A DNA stretch of 64,000 nucleotides from Prunus persica (taxonomy: Eukaryota > Streptophyta > Magnoliopsida > Rosales > Rosaceae): positions 4,798,461 through 4,862,460 of the forward strand of contig NC_034014.1 of assembly GCF_000346465.2 (NCBI RefSeq). The letters are read 5' to 3'. This document shows, piece after piece, positions 24,668 through 36,600 of this stretch. Below the pieces are notes generated by a model. It saw nothing but the letters and a program-made list of their open reading frames with translations, had not been told where the DNA came from and searched no databases. A program made the translations under genes and the position numbers. How positions within the stretch are numbered: the first letter of the stretch is position 1; every line of letters starts with the position of its first letter.

Positions 24668-27600
24668 TTAGTGATTGATGCCCTTCTTTGCTTTAAGTGA
24701 TTCAAGAGCCTTCTTGCGTAACTCAATCTCAAGTTTCTTCTGAATAGCCTCTGCCTCTTCATTGTCACTTGAATGAAGCTCCCTCCTGCCTACATGTTCA
24801 CCACCTGAAGCAGAAGCATCACTGTAATTCTTTCCCTTCAGCTTCTCTGCACGACGTTCTTCTTTTCTGCGGCGTCGCTCCTCACGTCTTCGGCGCTTCT
24901 TCTCCTTCCGCAATCTCTTTTCCTCTTTCCTCCTCCTTTTAGAACCCTTCTTGTCTTCTATTTCAGAATCATTACTGTAATCATCATCTGAAGTCACTGC
25001 TTGCCTCTCTGATCTCTTATTCTTTCTTTTTTCCTTATCCCCACCTCTGCATTTGTCACTTTCCTCAGAACCAGAATCAAAAGTGCCACTTTGATTAATA
25101 TGATCAACCTTTTCAACTGAAGAGTGTACAGATCCAGGTTTGTGATGCCGCTCACTGTCCTTGGAATTCTTTGAATGAGAGCGGTTCTTATCATCAGTCC
25201 TTCTACCTTCATTAGGATATGATGCTTGTTGAGTCTCACCAGGCAGAGAGTCCTTTGACATGGTTGCTGCTTTTTGTTGCTCAGGAGTTCCAGGGGCACC
25301 CCTCCCAGAAGATTTCCCACTGTCAGGAATGTAATAATATCAGGCCTGAAAACTAAGTACATCCAAGTAATCATATATGCATTATAAGATGTGTCAGAGG
25401 CCATATTTACCTCCTCATCTCCTGCTCTTTGTTTCTGAATTCCATATTATCCAGACGACTCCGAGATTCAGTATATCTATGACCAGATGCTACTCTTTCA
25501 GGAGAGTAGTCTTCCTTGTTATGAACCTTAGCAGGAGAAACTATCGGCTTACTGATCACTGATGTATTTTTTGATCTTCTCTCTGTGGACTTAGGTCTAT
25601 CATCACCATCCTCCCTACAACCAAAAATCTAGAATCACTCAGAAGAATTGGAAAAAATGAGAATTTCTAACGCTGTGATGATAATTGATAACAAAGAGTA
25701 TCCAGAATATTCCAATAAACTTTCAATTTCAAACGTGACCTAGTATAGTTGATTTCTTACTCTTCGCTTATTTCTGGACTTCCACGACGAAGCTTTTGTT
25801 CTCTTGGTTTCCTTGGAGGACTTGAGCTAATATTACGAGTCATTTGCTCCCTTGGTCGTCGCACCGGACTCTCATAAGGACTAGAGGATCTTTGAAGGCA
25901 GCAAAAAAAAGTAAGCACCAAAAAATAACCAGATAATCAAAACTAACATCATAAGATCATATGAATCGGTTATGCAACCAAGATGAATACCTCCTTTCTT
26001 CACTAGCACTCCTTACACCTGGTGGAGATTCTGACAGTATGCGAGACTTCTCTGGTGATGGCGACAAATCTGGTGCTCTTTTACGAGAATCTTTCTCTTT
26101 CTTTGACTCCCTCTGCAGTGATCCGGGAGAGCTAGAGGACTGACGTGGCACAGGAGAAAATTGGGACCTGTAACATTTTGTAATTTATAAAATGATCAAA
26201 ATTTGCCCAACATGACTTATAATATAAATAGGTTGCTAAGACCTAACTGAAAATGCAACAGAAGCCGCTACGAGGAGACCTTGTCATAAATTAATTTCAT
26301 AAAATAACTACAACTACACACCACTTGCATAATGTCCTATAACCTGGCATGCAATGCAACAAACTAAAGCATATGCGACAGAAAAACAAACAGAATTGTA
26401 ACAAAATCAAGGGGTAAAAACCTGGTTCTTTCTTGAGGAGATTGTGATGGAGATCTCTGATACTTTGTCCCCCTGATTGGTGAAGGGGAACCATTCTGAA
26501 TAGGAGATGCAGAACTTCGGACATAAGGCGAAGGAGACCTATTCCGAGGAGTTGGTGATCTCCTACCACCACGAACCGGAGATCTCCTACGTGAAGTCAA
26601 TGGAGATCTTCGATACCACCGTCGTGCAGGTGAGGGAGATCTGCGATGCACAGGTGAGCGGGATCTGCGACGTCTTACAGGAGAAGGTGACATGCGACGT
26701 CGCAAAGGAGAGGGTGACCTGCGACGCCGCACAGGTGAGGGTGATCTGCGACGTCGGACAGGTGAGGGTGATCTGCGACGTCGGACAGGTGAGGGTGATC
26801 TGCGACGTCGGATAGGTGAGGGTGATCTGCGACGTCGGACAGGTGAGGGTGATCTCCGACGTCTAATAGGTGGAGGCGTTCGACGACGACCAGGAGAAGG
26901 TGATCTATGCCGATAGGGAGAACGTAATCTACGCCGATAAGGAGAGGGTGATCTTTGTGGGGAATATGATCTAGATCTTCGCCTCGAATAAGGTGATCTT
27001 CCTCTCGGCGAGAGTGATCCCTCAGGTGAATGCCTCCGAAGAGTTGTAATAGGCCGTCTTGGTGGAGAGCGATAACCTCTTTCCGAAGAAATGGACCGTC
27101 TCCGTGCTTTTGGTGACTTGGAAACACTTTTTGACCGACGTCTTTCACTAGACAGTTATAATTACAGTGAGATCCAAAATTTCAGGAAATCCAATATCAA
27201 GTTATCAACGTTACATTAGAAATTCTTCATAAATGCAATATCTCAAAAAATTTAATCCTTAGTTAAATAAATCGAACCCGAAATAGGAAAACCTTAGAAC
27301 CAAAACAGAATGAATGATATGTTCTTTTGTAATAACAAAACATTCTCGGCATAACTTTTGGTATTAGAATATGACCTGCTGATTGACCTAGGAGGCAGAC
27401 CTTTGTTTAAAATGATGGAAATGAAAATTGATGTGCTCTATTGCAATCAAACAGTATATTTAAAATTAATGACAGAAAATGATGGTCAAGATAATTACCT
27501 AGGAGACAGAGATGAATTTCCTGAATTTGGAGATCTTGAAACCCTGCAGGCGATTGCGCAAATAATTTTCAGAACAATTTTATTTTTATTTTTCACAGGA

Positions 27601-29346
27601 AAATTAACGAAAGAAAAAAAAAAGTAAGGGAACTTTTGCATCTAATGGTGTACAGAATCAATCCTTATGGATAAAATATTCCATATATTGGAAGAGTAAG
27701 AACGCATAGCATGCTCAGATCAAATGGTTAATAAAATTGGAAGAACTGTAAAAAATGCTTGGATTTTTATATACGAATGGCATATCCTACACAAAATTTA
27801 TATTCATGAATGTAAACATAGGTAGACTACAGATCTTACAACTCTACTAAAGGTAAAATGAATCCCAATCCCTTACTTGTTCCTTGCCTTCACACCATTG
27901 CGCTTTTCATTTCCTCTTTCATCCTCAGAACGATCATTTGAAGTCCTTGGTGACATATGTTTTGAGTTTGGCTCCAACGCAATATTGCTTGATTTCTTAT
28001 CAACCCCTCCTTCCTACAGTAGTTTGAGGTAAAGGTATGAACCCAAATAATTGCAGAAGCTAGCTGAATGCATGAAAACATGAACGGAAGTTAAAACCAA
28101 ACAACCCATCTCTAGAGAATGCAACTCCAGCATGAATGAATATTCTTACCATCTTCTTCAATATCTCTTGTTGATCCATCCTCTCCTTATCTTTCTTTCT
28201 CTGAATTTCATTTGCAAACCTGTCTGCCTCCTCCTGTAACAATCCATGCCAGAGCTTCGTTAATAAAGCTGTATCATCTCAACCAATTCAGAACACGATT
28301 TGACACTATCTATATACATATATATATTAACCTTCTTTGTCCGTGCTTCTTCTTGTTTGGCATCCAAGAACTGTTGAGGGACACCACTAGCATTGTTTTG
28401 TGCACTGATAAGAAGCGTCCAAAGCTCTTTCATAAACTTCACAGTGTTTTTCTCCATAAATCCAGTAAGCGAAATTTGAACTTCCTTCCCATTCACTACC
28501 TGCAAATTGTAGCACACATATGCAGTTCAAACAACATTACTATCAACCACAAATGCACAAAACCTAGGGCTCTCGTACCAACAAGTCTTAACAAAAAATC
28601 ATCAAACTAGAGTAACACGCCTTAGCCATCAGTTGACGTCTGGGTGAATTTTGGCCATGTCAACATTTAATTTCATGGGAAGTCATACCGTTCACCACCA
28701 TTATTAACAACATGAAAATGGCAAGTAAATAATGAAGCGAAAGTGAAATTGAACAGTATAACTAGCAGCTACTTTCACTCCATGAACTAAAGAACAAATC
28801 ATATAGTGCATGACATTACCTTTCCTTCCAAAAGACCATAAATAAAGTTGATAAGAACTTCGTCTTCGAAACCGAGAAGGTCTGTTACCCGTTTAGCAAT
28901 CCACGGGTGCATAACCTCCATATTCACCTTCGATATATCCACCTACAACACATAATACAGGCACATCCAATTTTTGCCAATTATAAAATATATATGTGAT
29001 ATAAAAATATCAATTAAATTAGAAGAAAAAAAAAACCAGGGAAAAGGGCCTAACCAAATGCTCCAATTCAGGTGCAAACTTCTGAGATTTCAACAGCTTA
29101 GCTTGCTTATTGGAAAACCTTGTGTCCTGATCAGCAGATGTACCCTGAATAAACATAATCACAGACACATATTGCAACTATCAATGTCTGCAAAGGAATT
29201 TATTCAGTAATTAAGAGTTTAAGAACGAGAAGATCTGAGTTACAAAAGATAGGCAATTGAGTTTAAATCCAACATATAAAAAACTAATTAACAACAAGAA
29301 TTATCAAACTAATCAATTAACTCACCCTGAAGAACCCGCCCGACAT
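24668..29346 (-). CDS. SRRM1-like PWI-domain SR splicing protein
   Basis: Nuclear splicing co-activator of the SRRM1/SRm160 type. Twelve minus-strand exons keep one frame: 29346-29326, 29144-29055, 28942-28820, 28499-28332, 28233-28150, 28013-27877, 27543-27499, 27147-26422, 26167-25991, 25889-25761, 25614-25411, 25319-24668; 851 residues. The N-terminal PWI nucleic-acid-binding domain (about 25-135) contains the signature MHPWIAKRVTDLLGFEDEV and continues to EVQISLTGF. A Lys/Glu-rich helix follows. The large eighth exon encodes a long RS region with repeated RRRRSPSPV units. The C-terminal part is Lys/Arg/Glu-rich (KRRKEEKRLRKEKKRRRREE). RS regions are normally phosphorylated by SR kinases and drive assembly with exon-junction and splicing factors. 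Identification is very secure; exon ends rest on consensus sites only, and alternative splicing is likely in such genes. Confidence 0.92.
26677..26892 (-). repeat. 27-bp coding minisatellite in the RS domain
   Basis: Eight tandem units of 27 bp (starts at 26677, 26704, 26731, 26758, 26785, 26812, 26839, 26866), consensus plus-strand core caggtgagggtgatctgcg. Each encodes nine residues of the form RRRRSPSP(V/I/L). The three central units are nearly identical, so copy number could vary between alleles without breaking the frame. Confidence 0.9.
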
Positions 29347-30175
29347 CTTCTAGGGTTTGCGATGAAAGCTGAAGGGATTTTCGGCGGTAGAATAAGAAGG
29401 CTTATGTGTTGTGATGATTGAGGAGAGAGAAAGAGAGATATGGAAGCAGAGCCAGAGCGAAGCGGTGTACTTTCAGCTTACGCCATGTGTGTGGGCATTA
29501 GGGGAACTTATTCTCTCAAGTCGGGAAGGCTTTGAATTGAATTATGGTCTGCAGTTCAATGGTGGTCTTTTGAAGCAACAAACCCAAATTGTGTGACGAT
29601 GATGATTTATCTGCCTGCTAACTCAAAGCCTGTGAATTTTCGGGGTGCCCTCTGTAGGCCTTTTTATTGGGCCAACGGCCCTTGCCCTAATTCAGAAAGC
29701 ATTGTCATTACAATTTTACCCATCAGATTTTTTATTTTTATTTTTGGTTAAAGGTTTGTGTGTTATTTTGATACAAACTATATTCGGGGAGAGGGATTTT
29801 GATTTTTGGTTAGATGTTAGTGTGTTTAGTTGTTCTAGTTTCAATTTTGATGATTGTGTTCTTAATTTGGTCATAGTCTTTGTAATTGAAACCTCTTAAT
29901 AATCTTGATCTTTTATTTTTAATTTGCGTTAATGTGGGCAATGCAGAGTATCTATATAATTTACTCATTTGACATGTTAATGCCTAATTAGATGAAAATG
30001 TTATGATTGTTAATATTAAAACACAATGATACATAGAAGCCAAATTTGGAATCGAAGTAAAGCACACAAGAACAACAAAAATCTTTAACCCTTCTTTTTA
30101 CGAGGAAAATACTAACAAAGACCTTTGCCTATCCAACGGTGAATCTAATTCAATGAGTTTCATCTTTATACAATA
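29347..30175. other. Intergenic upstream of SRRM1-like gene
   Basis: Presumably 5' UTR and promoter of the SRRM1-like gene in the first few hundred bases. The rest is AT-rich with no gene recognised. Confidence 0.5.
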
Positions 30176-30465
30176 CTAGCCTCTCTGCACGCGCTTCTGC
30201 ACCTGCGAGAGGTTTTTTTTAAAAAAAAATTAAATTTATTTTAGAATTAAAAAAGATAATGGATAGTTGGTTCCATAAAAATAGGATCCATTATCTGAAT
30301 TTTTTTTTAATTTTAATTTTTTTAATATGAAAAATTATGAATTTACCATATTATCCTCATTTAATTAATAATTTTAATTCTTAATGTTTGCATTAACCAA
30401 GGGCATTTTCTGGTATTTTGAATGTTTCACCATTCTCTGCCTTTTGCTTTATATATATAGATAGA
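30176..30465 (-). mobile_element. Small non-autonomous Helitron-like element
   Basis: Read on the minus strand, the 290-bp element starts TCTATCTATATATATAAAGC after an A and ends GAGAGGCTAG before a T. This fits Helitron rules (5' TC, 3' CTRR, insertion between A and T, no target duplication). Just before the end a hairpin can form with arms CCTCTC and GAGAGG around a GC-rich loop. No coding capacity. The exact 5' end is uncertain because several TC starts lie in the TCTATC run. Confidence 0.6.
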
Positions 30466-30778
30466 TGAGCACGCCTGCAATAAGTCTTTTATTTTTATTA
30501 TTTTTTTATAAAAAAACACAAGTAAAGGAGAAAGGTAAGGAGAAATTATTTGATCCAACTACCGAACTACATTAGTCGTCTGTACGCCTCACAACAAAAC
30601 CGGGGCCTCCTCTATTGGGCTCCCACCCTACTCATGTAATCTCACCTAAGTGGGAAACCAATATAGGGATGGCATGTTTGGTTGTGAGAGTGGGACAAAC
30701 AACTTACGTGGTCCAACTGCCGAACCAAAGAATTTATCATCAAGTGAGAATTGCTTTAATTTAAACTTTGGTGTTCAA
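30466..30778. other. Intergenic, no gene seen
   Basis: Short spacer between the Helitron-like element and the SINE; its last 16 bases are the left target-site duplication of the SINE. Nothing else recognised. Confidence 0.6.
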
Positions 30779-30914
30779 CAAAGGACCTAGTAGTATAGTA
30801 GTTTTTAGCAATTACTCTATTAGGAAAGGTGTTGGGTTCGAGTTCTAGCATTCGTGTAGTATTGTTTGAATTTAGCATATTATCGCTCCTTTCAATAGGA
30901 AATGTTTTTTTTTA
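30779..30914 (+). mobile_element. tRNA-derived SINE with target-site duplication
   Basis: A 136-bp element flanked by a 16-bp duplication with one mismatch (30763-30778 and 30915-30930, aaacttt.gtgttcaa type). It has an RNA polymerase III box B-like GGTTCGAGTTC near 30834-30844 and a box A-like tagtatagtagtt about 40 bases earlier, and ends in a T-run. A truncated relative lies at 17190-17290. This meets the structural definition of a SINE; the named family was not determined. Confidence 0.78.
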
Positions 30915-30930
30915 AAACTTTGTTGTTCAA

Positions 30931-31321
30931 AGTGGGTGTAAATGCTTATTACCAGTAAAACAACAAAGGTCTTTGGTTTCGATTAGTTAGCATATCCAAA
31001 TAGTATATGGGAAATTTATACAATGTGAATGTGCATTGAATTACAAACATTTGTATAGTCATTGGACTAACTATTTTACATTTTCCCAATAGATTTTATG
31101 TTTATCATGAACCGCTGAATTTGTTCATATTTAATGTGAATTTACCTTTTGTACACTACCAAAAAGAAAGGCAAGTATTGGTTAATTAAGGTAAACATTT
31201 GGTATCCTCTATAATCTCTTTTTATTCAGAGATGTCTCCTATTAAAAACTCTATGCTTTAATACACTAGCTCTTTTTGTCTAAACACAGTCTCATTCTTC
31301 AAAATGAATGGTGCTTCACAC
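30931..31321. other. Intergenic, no gene seen
   Basis: AT-rich spacer between two mobile elements; no feature recognised. Confidence 0.6.
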
Positions 31322-32784
31322 CTAGGGGTGGACACAGTCTGGTTTGGTCCGATTTTACTCTTAAACCACAGCTGAACCAATTAAACTTTTACGGTCCGGT
31401 GTAGTTCGATTTGAGCTAAAATCAAAATGAAAACCAAACCAAACCATTCATATCCGATTTGATGCGGTTTGGTTCGACCGGTTTAGGCATAAAAGAAAAC
31501 ATGCTTACAATAACACAAAACCTGTTAACATCTGTATTCTATTAAATAATCCTAAAACTGAACTTGCTCCTAACAAACATAAACATTTTCATCAAAGTTC
31601 ATCCAAACTTCTAGCAACAAACTTCAACATACAATCCCATATTTTCATACAAACACAAACAAATTTCAATACCCAATTGATTAATACAATGGGAAATTAC
31701 ATACCAACTAATCAACTACAACATTCATTCTGATTTTATCAAATTAATGCAAAGAACAAAAAGCCAAACAAACACATTAGTTCTTATTCTTCTACAAGGC
31801 ATTTCTAAGAGAGCCATTAACCATATACTCTGTCACTGTTGACACATAACCTCCCGGCCCATCAAGTACAACACCATAGAAGCTACCACATTGAAGTGGT
31901 GCAAATCAGCAAGTTTAATGGCCTCGTTCCAGAAATCATCTCTCTGATTGAACACAAAATCTACAACATAGGGACCATGCAAGTGAGGTATTAATAATAA
32001 AAAAATTAATAGCTTTTGGAAACTAGTGCAATGAAAAGACAAATCATTTATTCTTCCATAACCCAATTCTCTCAGCTCTTCCCACATATTGATAGACCCA
32101 ATCCCATATTTTCATAAATACAAATAATTGATTAATACAAATCAAATTAGAAATTTCAAAACCCAATTGATTAATTGACATCTTACAAAGCAGAGTAAGA
32201 CAACAAAACAAAAACAAAAACTGGGTATGATTCAAGAATTGAAACAAACCTTAGTTCTAAGAGGGTGGGATTGAAGTGGTATGAGCTATTTTCTCCAAGC
32301 AACACTGAGTATCTCAGACATGGTTTTGCAGATGCGAATAAAGAGGAAGATACAAGAGGCACAACGGGTTTTCGAATAAGGAAGAGAGAGGCTTCACTTG
32401 GGGTTTCTCTTTTCAGATGAGGTTTGAGTTTTAGTTGTAGAGAAGAGAGAGGCCTCGAATGTGAGTGTAGTGGAGGGTTTTCTTGGTTTTGTTTTGTTTT
32501 GGGGTCCAATTACGTGTGAAAAGGGTACATAATATGCCATTCTACTAACCAATTGTTGTTTGACACATGTACATTAAATAAAATTAATATTAAATAGAGT
32601 TATATAGGTTCGGTTTGGTTTAGGACAGTTTCAAAACGCTCAAACCACAGGTGAACCAATCCAACCCGGTTTAGATCGGTTTTTCAAACTGTTGACTTTT
32701 TTTATAGTCAAAACCAAACCAAATCAAACTAATATAATCGGTTCGACTGGTGTAATCGGATCGACCGGATTGATGCCCACCTAC
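31322..32784. mobile_element. Non-autonomous hAT-like element (1.46 kb)
   Basis: Ends are imperfect inverted repeats (ctaggggtggac at left; gcccacctac at right) with flanking 8-bp sequences cttcacac (31314-31321) and attcacac (32785-32792), 7 of 8 matching. Subterminal zones at both ends carry many ggtttggtt/ccaaacc words, as in the element at 10249-12466. The interior is unlike that element: on the minus strand it has a 108-codon ORF (32183-32509) and an 84-codon ORF (31833-32087) of unknown kind. No transposase motif was seen. Captured host sequence is possible. Confidence 0.65.
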
Positions 32785-33664
32785 ATTCACACCATTGCAC
32801 TCCATCTCCATGGATATATATATATATATATATGTATATATTTGGGTGGTAGTGTGCACAATTTTATCCTATTAATTGTTTTATTCTAACCAACACAAAA
32901 CGTTTAACCTAATTCACAATTTAGTTTTTAAGATTGATCAGTATCGTGATAAATAAGAACAATCAAGCTCAAACATGCCTAATTAAAATACATCATATTC
33001 GAAAGATAATACTTTGTATATATTCCGTCACACTTTGTACGATACAATAGTTATGCACATTATAACTTAAGTTTTTTATGTAGTAATGTTGAATAATAAC
33101 CACAAAAATCTAATCAAGACTATTTGGTCGTATGCATTATATTCTAAATATAAACTTTTGTTGGAACAATCTGAACCGTCAACAAAGCTGGGACCCATCA
33201 GATAAGGCAACGGTTGTCCTCTCTTTGTCCAAATAATAATGGAGATACATAAAACTTAAACCTTGTACACAATCCAGTTACATAGCCTATAGAGAAGAGA
33301 AGCTTCACGCTTAGTCTCTCACGCCCAAAATATCAGGATCGTGCAGATTTCGCCACGTGGATACTCGAATGTAATCGGATGCAAACCTATTTATATTCCA
33401 GTCTTTATTCTCCAGTTCTCGTCCGCCCTTCTCTCTCTCTCTCGCTCTCTATCCTTCGCCGTTGTCTCCCTCCCTCTCTCTCTCTCTCTTCTCTCACACT
33501 CAATACATCCCAAACCCAAACCCTAATTCCATGTTTGGTCATCTGACTGTCATCGATTATCTGCGCTGAAATTTGCTCTGTCCCAATTCTCCTAGGCAAT
33601 CTTCGATTCGATTTTGTGTTTTGCTGGACGAGAATCGGAGGTCGGCGGAGCTGAGATTTTAAAA
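32785..33664. other. Intergenic; TFIIA gene promoter
   Basis: Includes a short (TA)n run at the element border, AT-rich sequence and a CT-rich leader at about 33425-33500 that is likely the 5' UTR of the TFIIA gene. Confidence 0.5.
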
Positions 33665-36600
33665 ATGGCGACCTCCACGAGCAGTGTCTACGTCAGTGTT
33701 ATTGAGGACGTCATCAACAAGGTTCGCGAAGAGTTCATGAACAGCGGCCCGGGAGAAGACGTTCTCAAGGAGCTCCAAGGAGTAATTTCAATTCCGATTT
33801 CAATCTTCCAGCTTTCATTTTCATTTTTTATTTTTCAAGTTCGCCATCTTTATTGATAATTGAAATTTTAAATTGGGTTGGTAGATTTAGGGTTTTCTGG
33901 CGGACTGCTTCTAGAGTTCGATCTAATCAATTTCTAGGGTTTTGAGTTTAAGGGGATTCATTGCTTTGTTGGAAAGTCGTTGTGAGCTACGGTTTAGCTG
34001 ATTTTTTAAAGTTGGGTCAAATTTCAGACTTGGGAGGCGAAGATGATGCAAGCCGGTGTAGTAAATACTCCTATAGAGAGAGCTGTGGCGTCAAAGCCAA
34101 CGCCTGGTAGTGCTATTACTCCAGTTCACGATCTCAATGTACCTTATGAAGGGACCGAGGAGTACGAGACGCCCACTGCTGAGATACTCTTCCCTCCAGT
34201 GAGTTTTTGCTGTGTTTTTCTATGTTTGTAATCAAAATCTCTGCTTGCTATTTGTTGAATTGAGCCCGAGTGTTGCATCACATGGTTGATGTGGGTTCTT
34301 TGGAATGTTAGACCCCGTTGCAAACCCCAATTCAGACGCCTCTACCCGGAACTGGGGACAACTTATATAACATTCCTACCGGAGGTAGTGACTTTTCTGC
34401 ATCTGCAAACGAGTCTGGTAGCAGCAATGGTGGCAGCAATACAGAGCTGAAAGCTGGAAGACCTAGCCCCTACATGGTAAACACTTAATATTTGGATCGT
34501 ATGAGGTGTATCCAGTTATTATGTTTCAAATTGCATAGTGGGAATACGAAACTCTCTCATTGGTCATTATAAAGTAGCTAAATTTGATTTTAATTGAACT
34601 TAGCTCTTTCTTTGTCTAATATATACGATTAACTCTCTTTGTTAATTAAGAAATATGAAATATCAAACATACCTTGTTTAGTTAAAAGGTTGTTAATAAT
34701 AAATTGAAAAGGTAAGGATAGTAATGTAATTACATAACTTTCCACAATCTTCTAATTTTTACTCTTTTTCTTTCTACACTAACATTTGTGGGTGATAATC
34801 CTTCGGGTAATAGTGTAAGAGAACCTAAATCTTCTTTGTTCTGTTTGCAGCAACCTCCTTCTCCTTGGATGAACCACCGACCCCCTCTTGATGTTAATAT
34901 TGGTAAGTTGGATGGTGTGGTTGTATATATATTTACTCTCGATAGTTGTGTAGTGATCTCCATTTTATTGGTGTAGCTTACGTGGAAGGGCGGGATGAGG
35001 TGGACAGAGGGACCTCTCATCAACCCCCGACACAGGTAATGCCTGCTATTAATTACAAATTCAAATTGCAGAAAAATGACTGGGTTTCTGGGTATGAAGA
35101 AAACTCATGATTAGAGAGTTGTGAATGGCTTTGGTGTGTATGCCTCCTTTTCATTGCTTTTTATTTTTTCACTTCTTGTCAAGGATATACAATCTATCTT
35201 AAGATGCATCATTCTTTTACAATTATAGTTAATCATTATCTCACTGTTGGAGAAAATTTCAGGACTTTTTCCAGATGAATTCTGGAAAGCGAAAACGTGA
35301 AGATCTTGCTTCACAGTATCCAGCTGGTGGATTTATACCCCAACAAGATGGAGCTGGAGATGCTGCACCTGAGGTTTTTGAGATTGAGGTATTTTTTCTT
35401 CCTGTTTCATTTTTTAATAATTTCTGACAAGTTTGCTGCACAAACTTCTTTTTAACTTTTTCTTTTGGATTCATCTATTGTATCAGTGAAATTTTTTTAT
35501 TTATTTGAATCTCTGGATGGGTATTTATCCTTGGTAAAATCTAAGACTAGTTTCCTTTAATGTCCAAATTATTAAGAAAAAACGGCCTGAGATAATCTAT
35601 TCAATGAATTACAAATTGAGTTGAGTTGAAACTTATCTCAAATCATTAGGCGAGTTGTACTTTTTGGTGGGACATAGTCTGATGAACAACTACCATGTTC
35701 AGTTGTATGTGAACATTGATCACCTCTCTCTCTCTCTCTCTCTCAGTTGGTTTCATGGAACTGAGGACCTTGTGCTTGGGGCTCTTATCTGAAGATCACT
35801 GCTAGTGCTTTATTTATTTATTTTTGCAAGCCATATCTTCTTTAGGGTCTAATAGTTTTTCAGGAAGCTACATTTAAGGTGTCATTCAAAGTCATATGAA
35901 TATAGTTATTTATGTATGTGGGTGACTTGGTTGGGGTTAATTTTTTGTTTATCCTTTTATTCTGGGCTTTGGCTAGTATAGTAAAGTACTGGGGTGGAAC
36001 GTGGGCAGGCCTTAGGCCGTATATCAATTAATTAAATTCGAGTTGATAATTGCAACTTAGCAAGCAATTAGGCTGCAAATATTCCAGGCAGGGCGTCATA
36101 TCTTGTTCCTACTACATTTTCAGATCAAACTGTTTTCTACACTTCATAGTGGAATGTGAAAACATATATGATTATCCTTGGAGCATTACACTATAATTGG
36201 TTATAGCTTTATCTTTATGAAGTCAAGTTTACTTGGAGCATGGAAGAACATTTCTAAACCAGTAACACACATGATCTTTTTTGGGTTTATGCATTCTTTA
36301 GACACTTAATGTTGGTAACCTTTCAGGTCAGTGGAGGGAGCACTTCTATTGGTGGGCGTGCATGTAGTGAGATGGTAACTTGTGCACTGAGGTCAACTCC
36401 CAAGATTCCTCAACTTGATGGGCCAATTCCTGATCCCTATGATGACGCGCTTTCTACTCCCAATGTAAGTACTTTTAATGTAATTTTGCATGTAGCTAGA
36501 AATTTTATTTTTATTGTGTATGGCCCTTTTATAATAGATATGCACATGAACTCATTAACTCATCGGTTGGGTTGGTATAATCGTCACTTTTGCTTTCTGA

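Noticed and set aside
25660..25720. C-box-like gtgatga in an SRRM1-like intron, as a C/D snoRNA
   Set aside because: No CTGA D-box at suitable distance and no terminal stem.
26675..27148. His/Asp/Leu-repeat ORFs overlapping the SRRM1-like RS exon
   Set aside because: Alternative frames of the 27-bp coding repeat.
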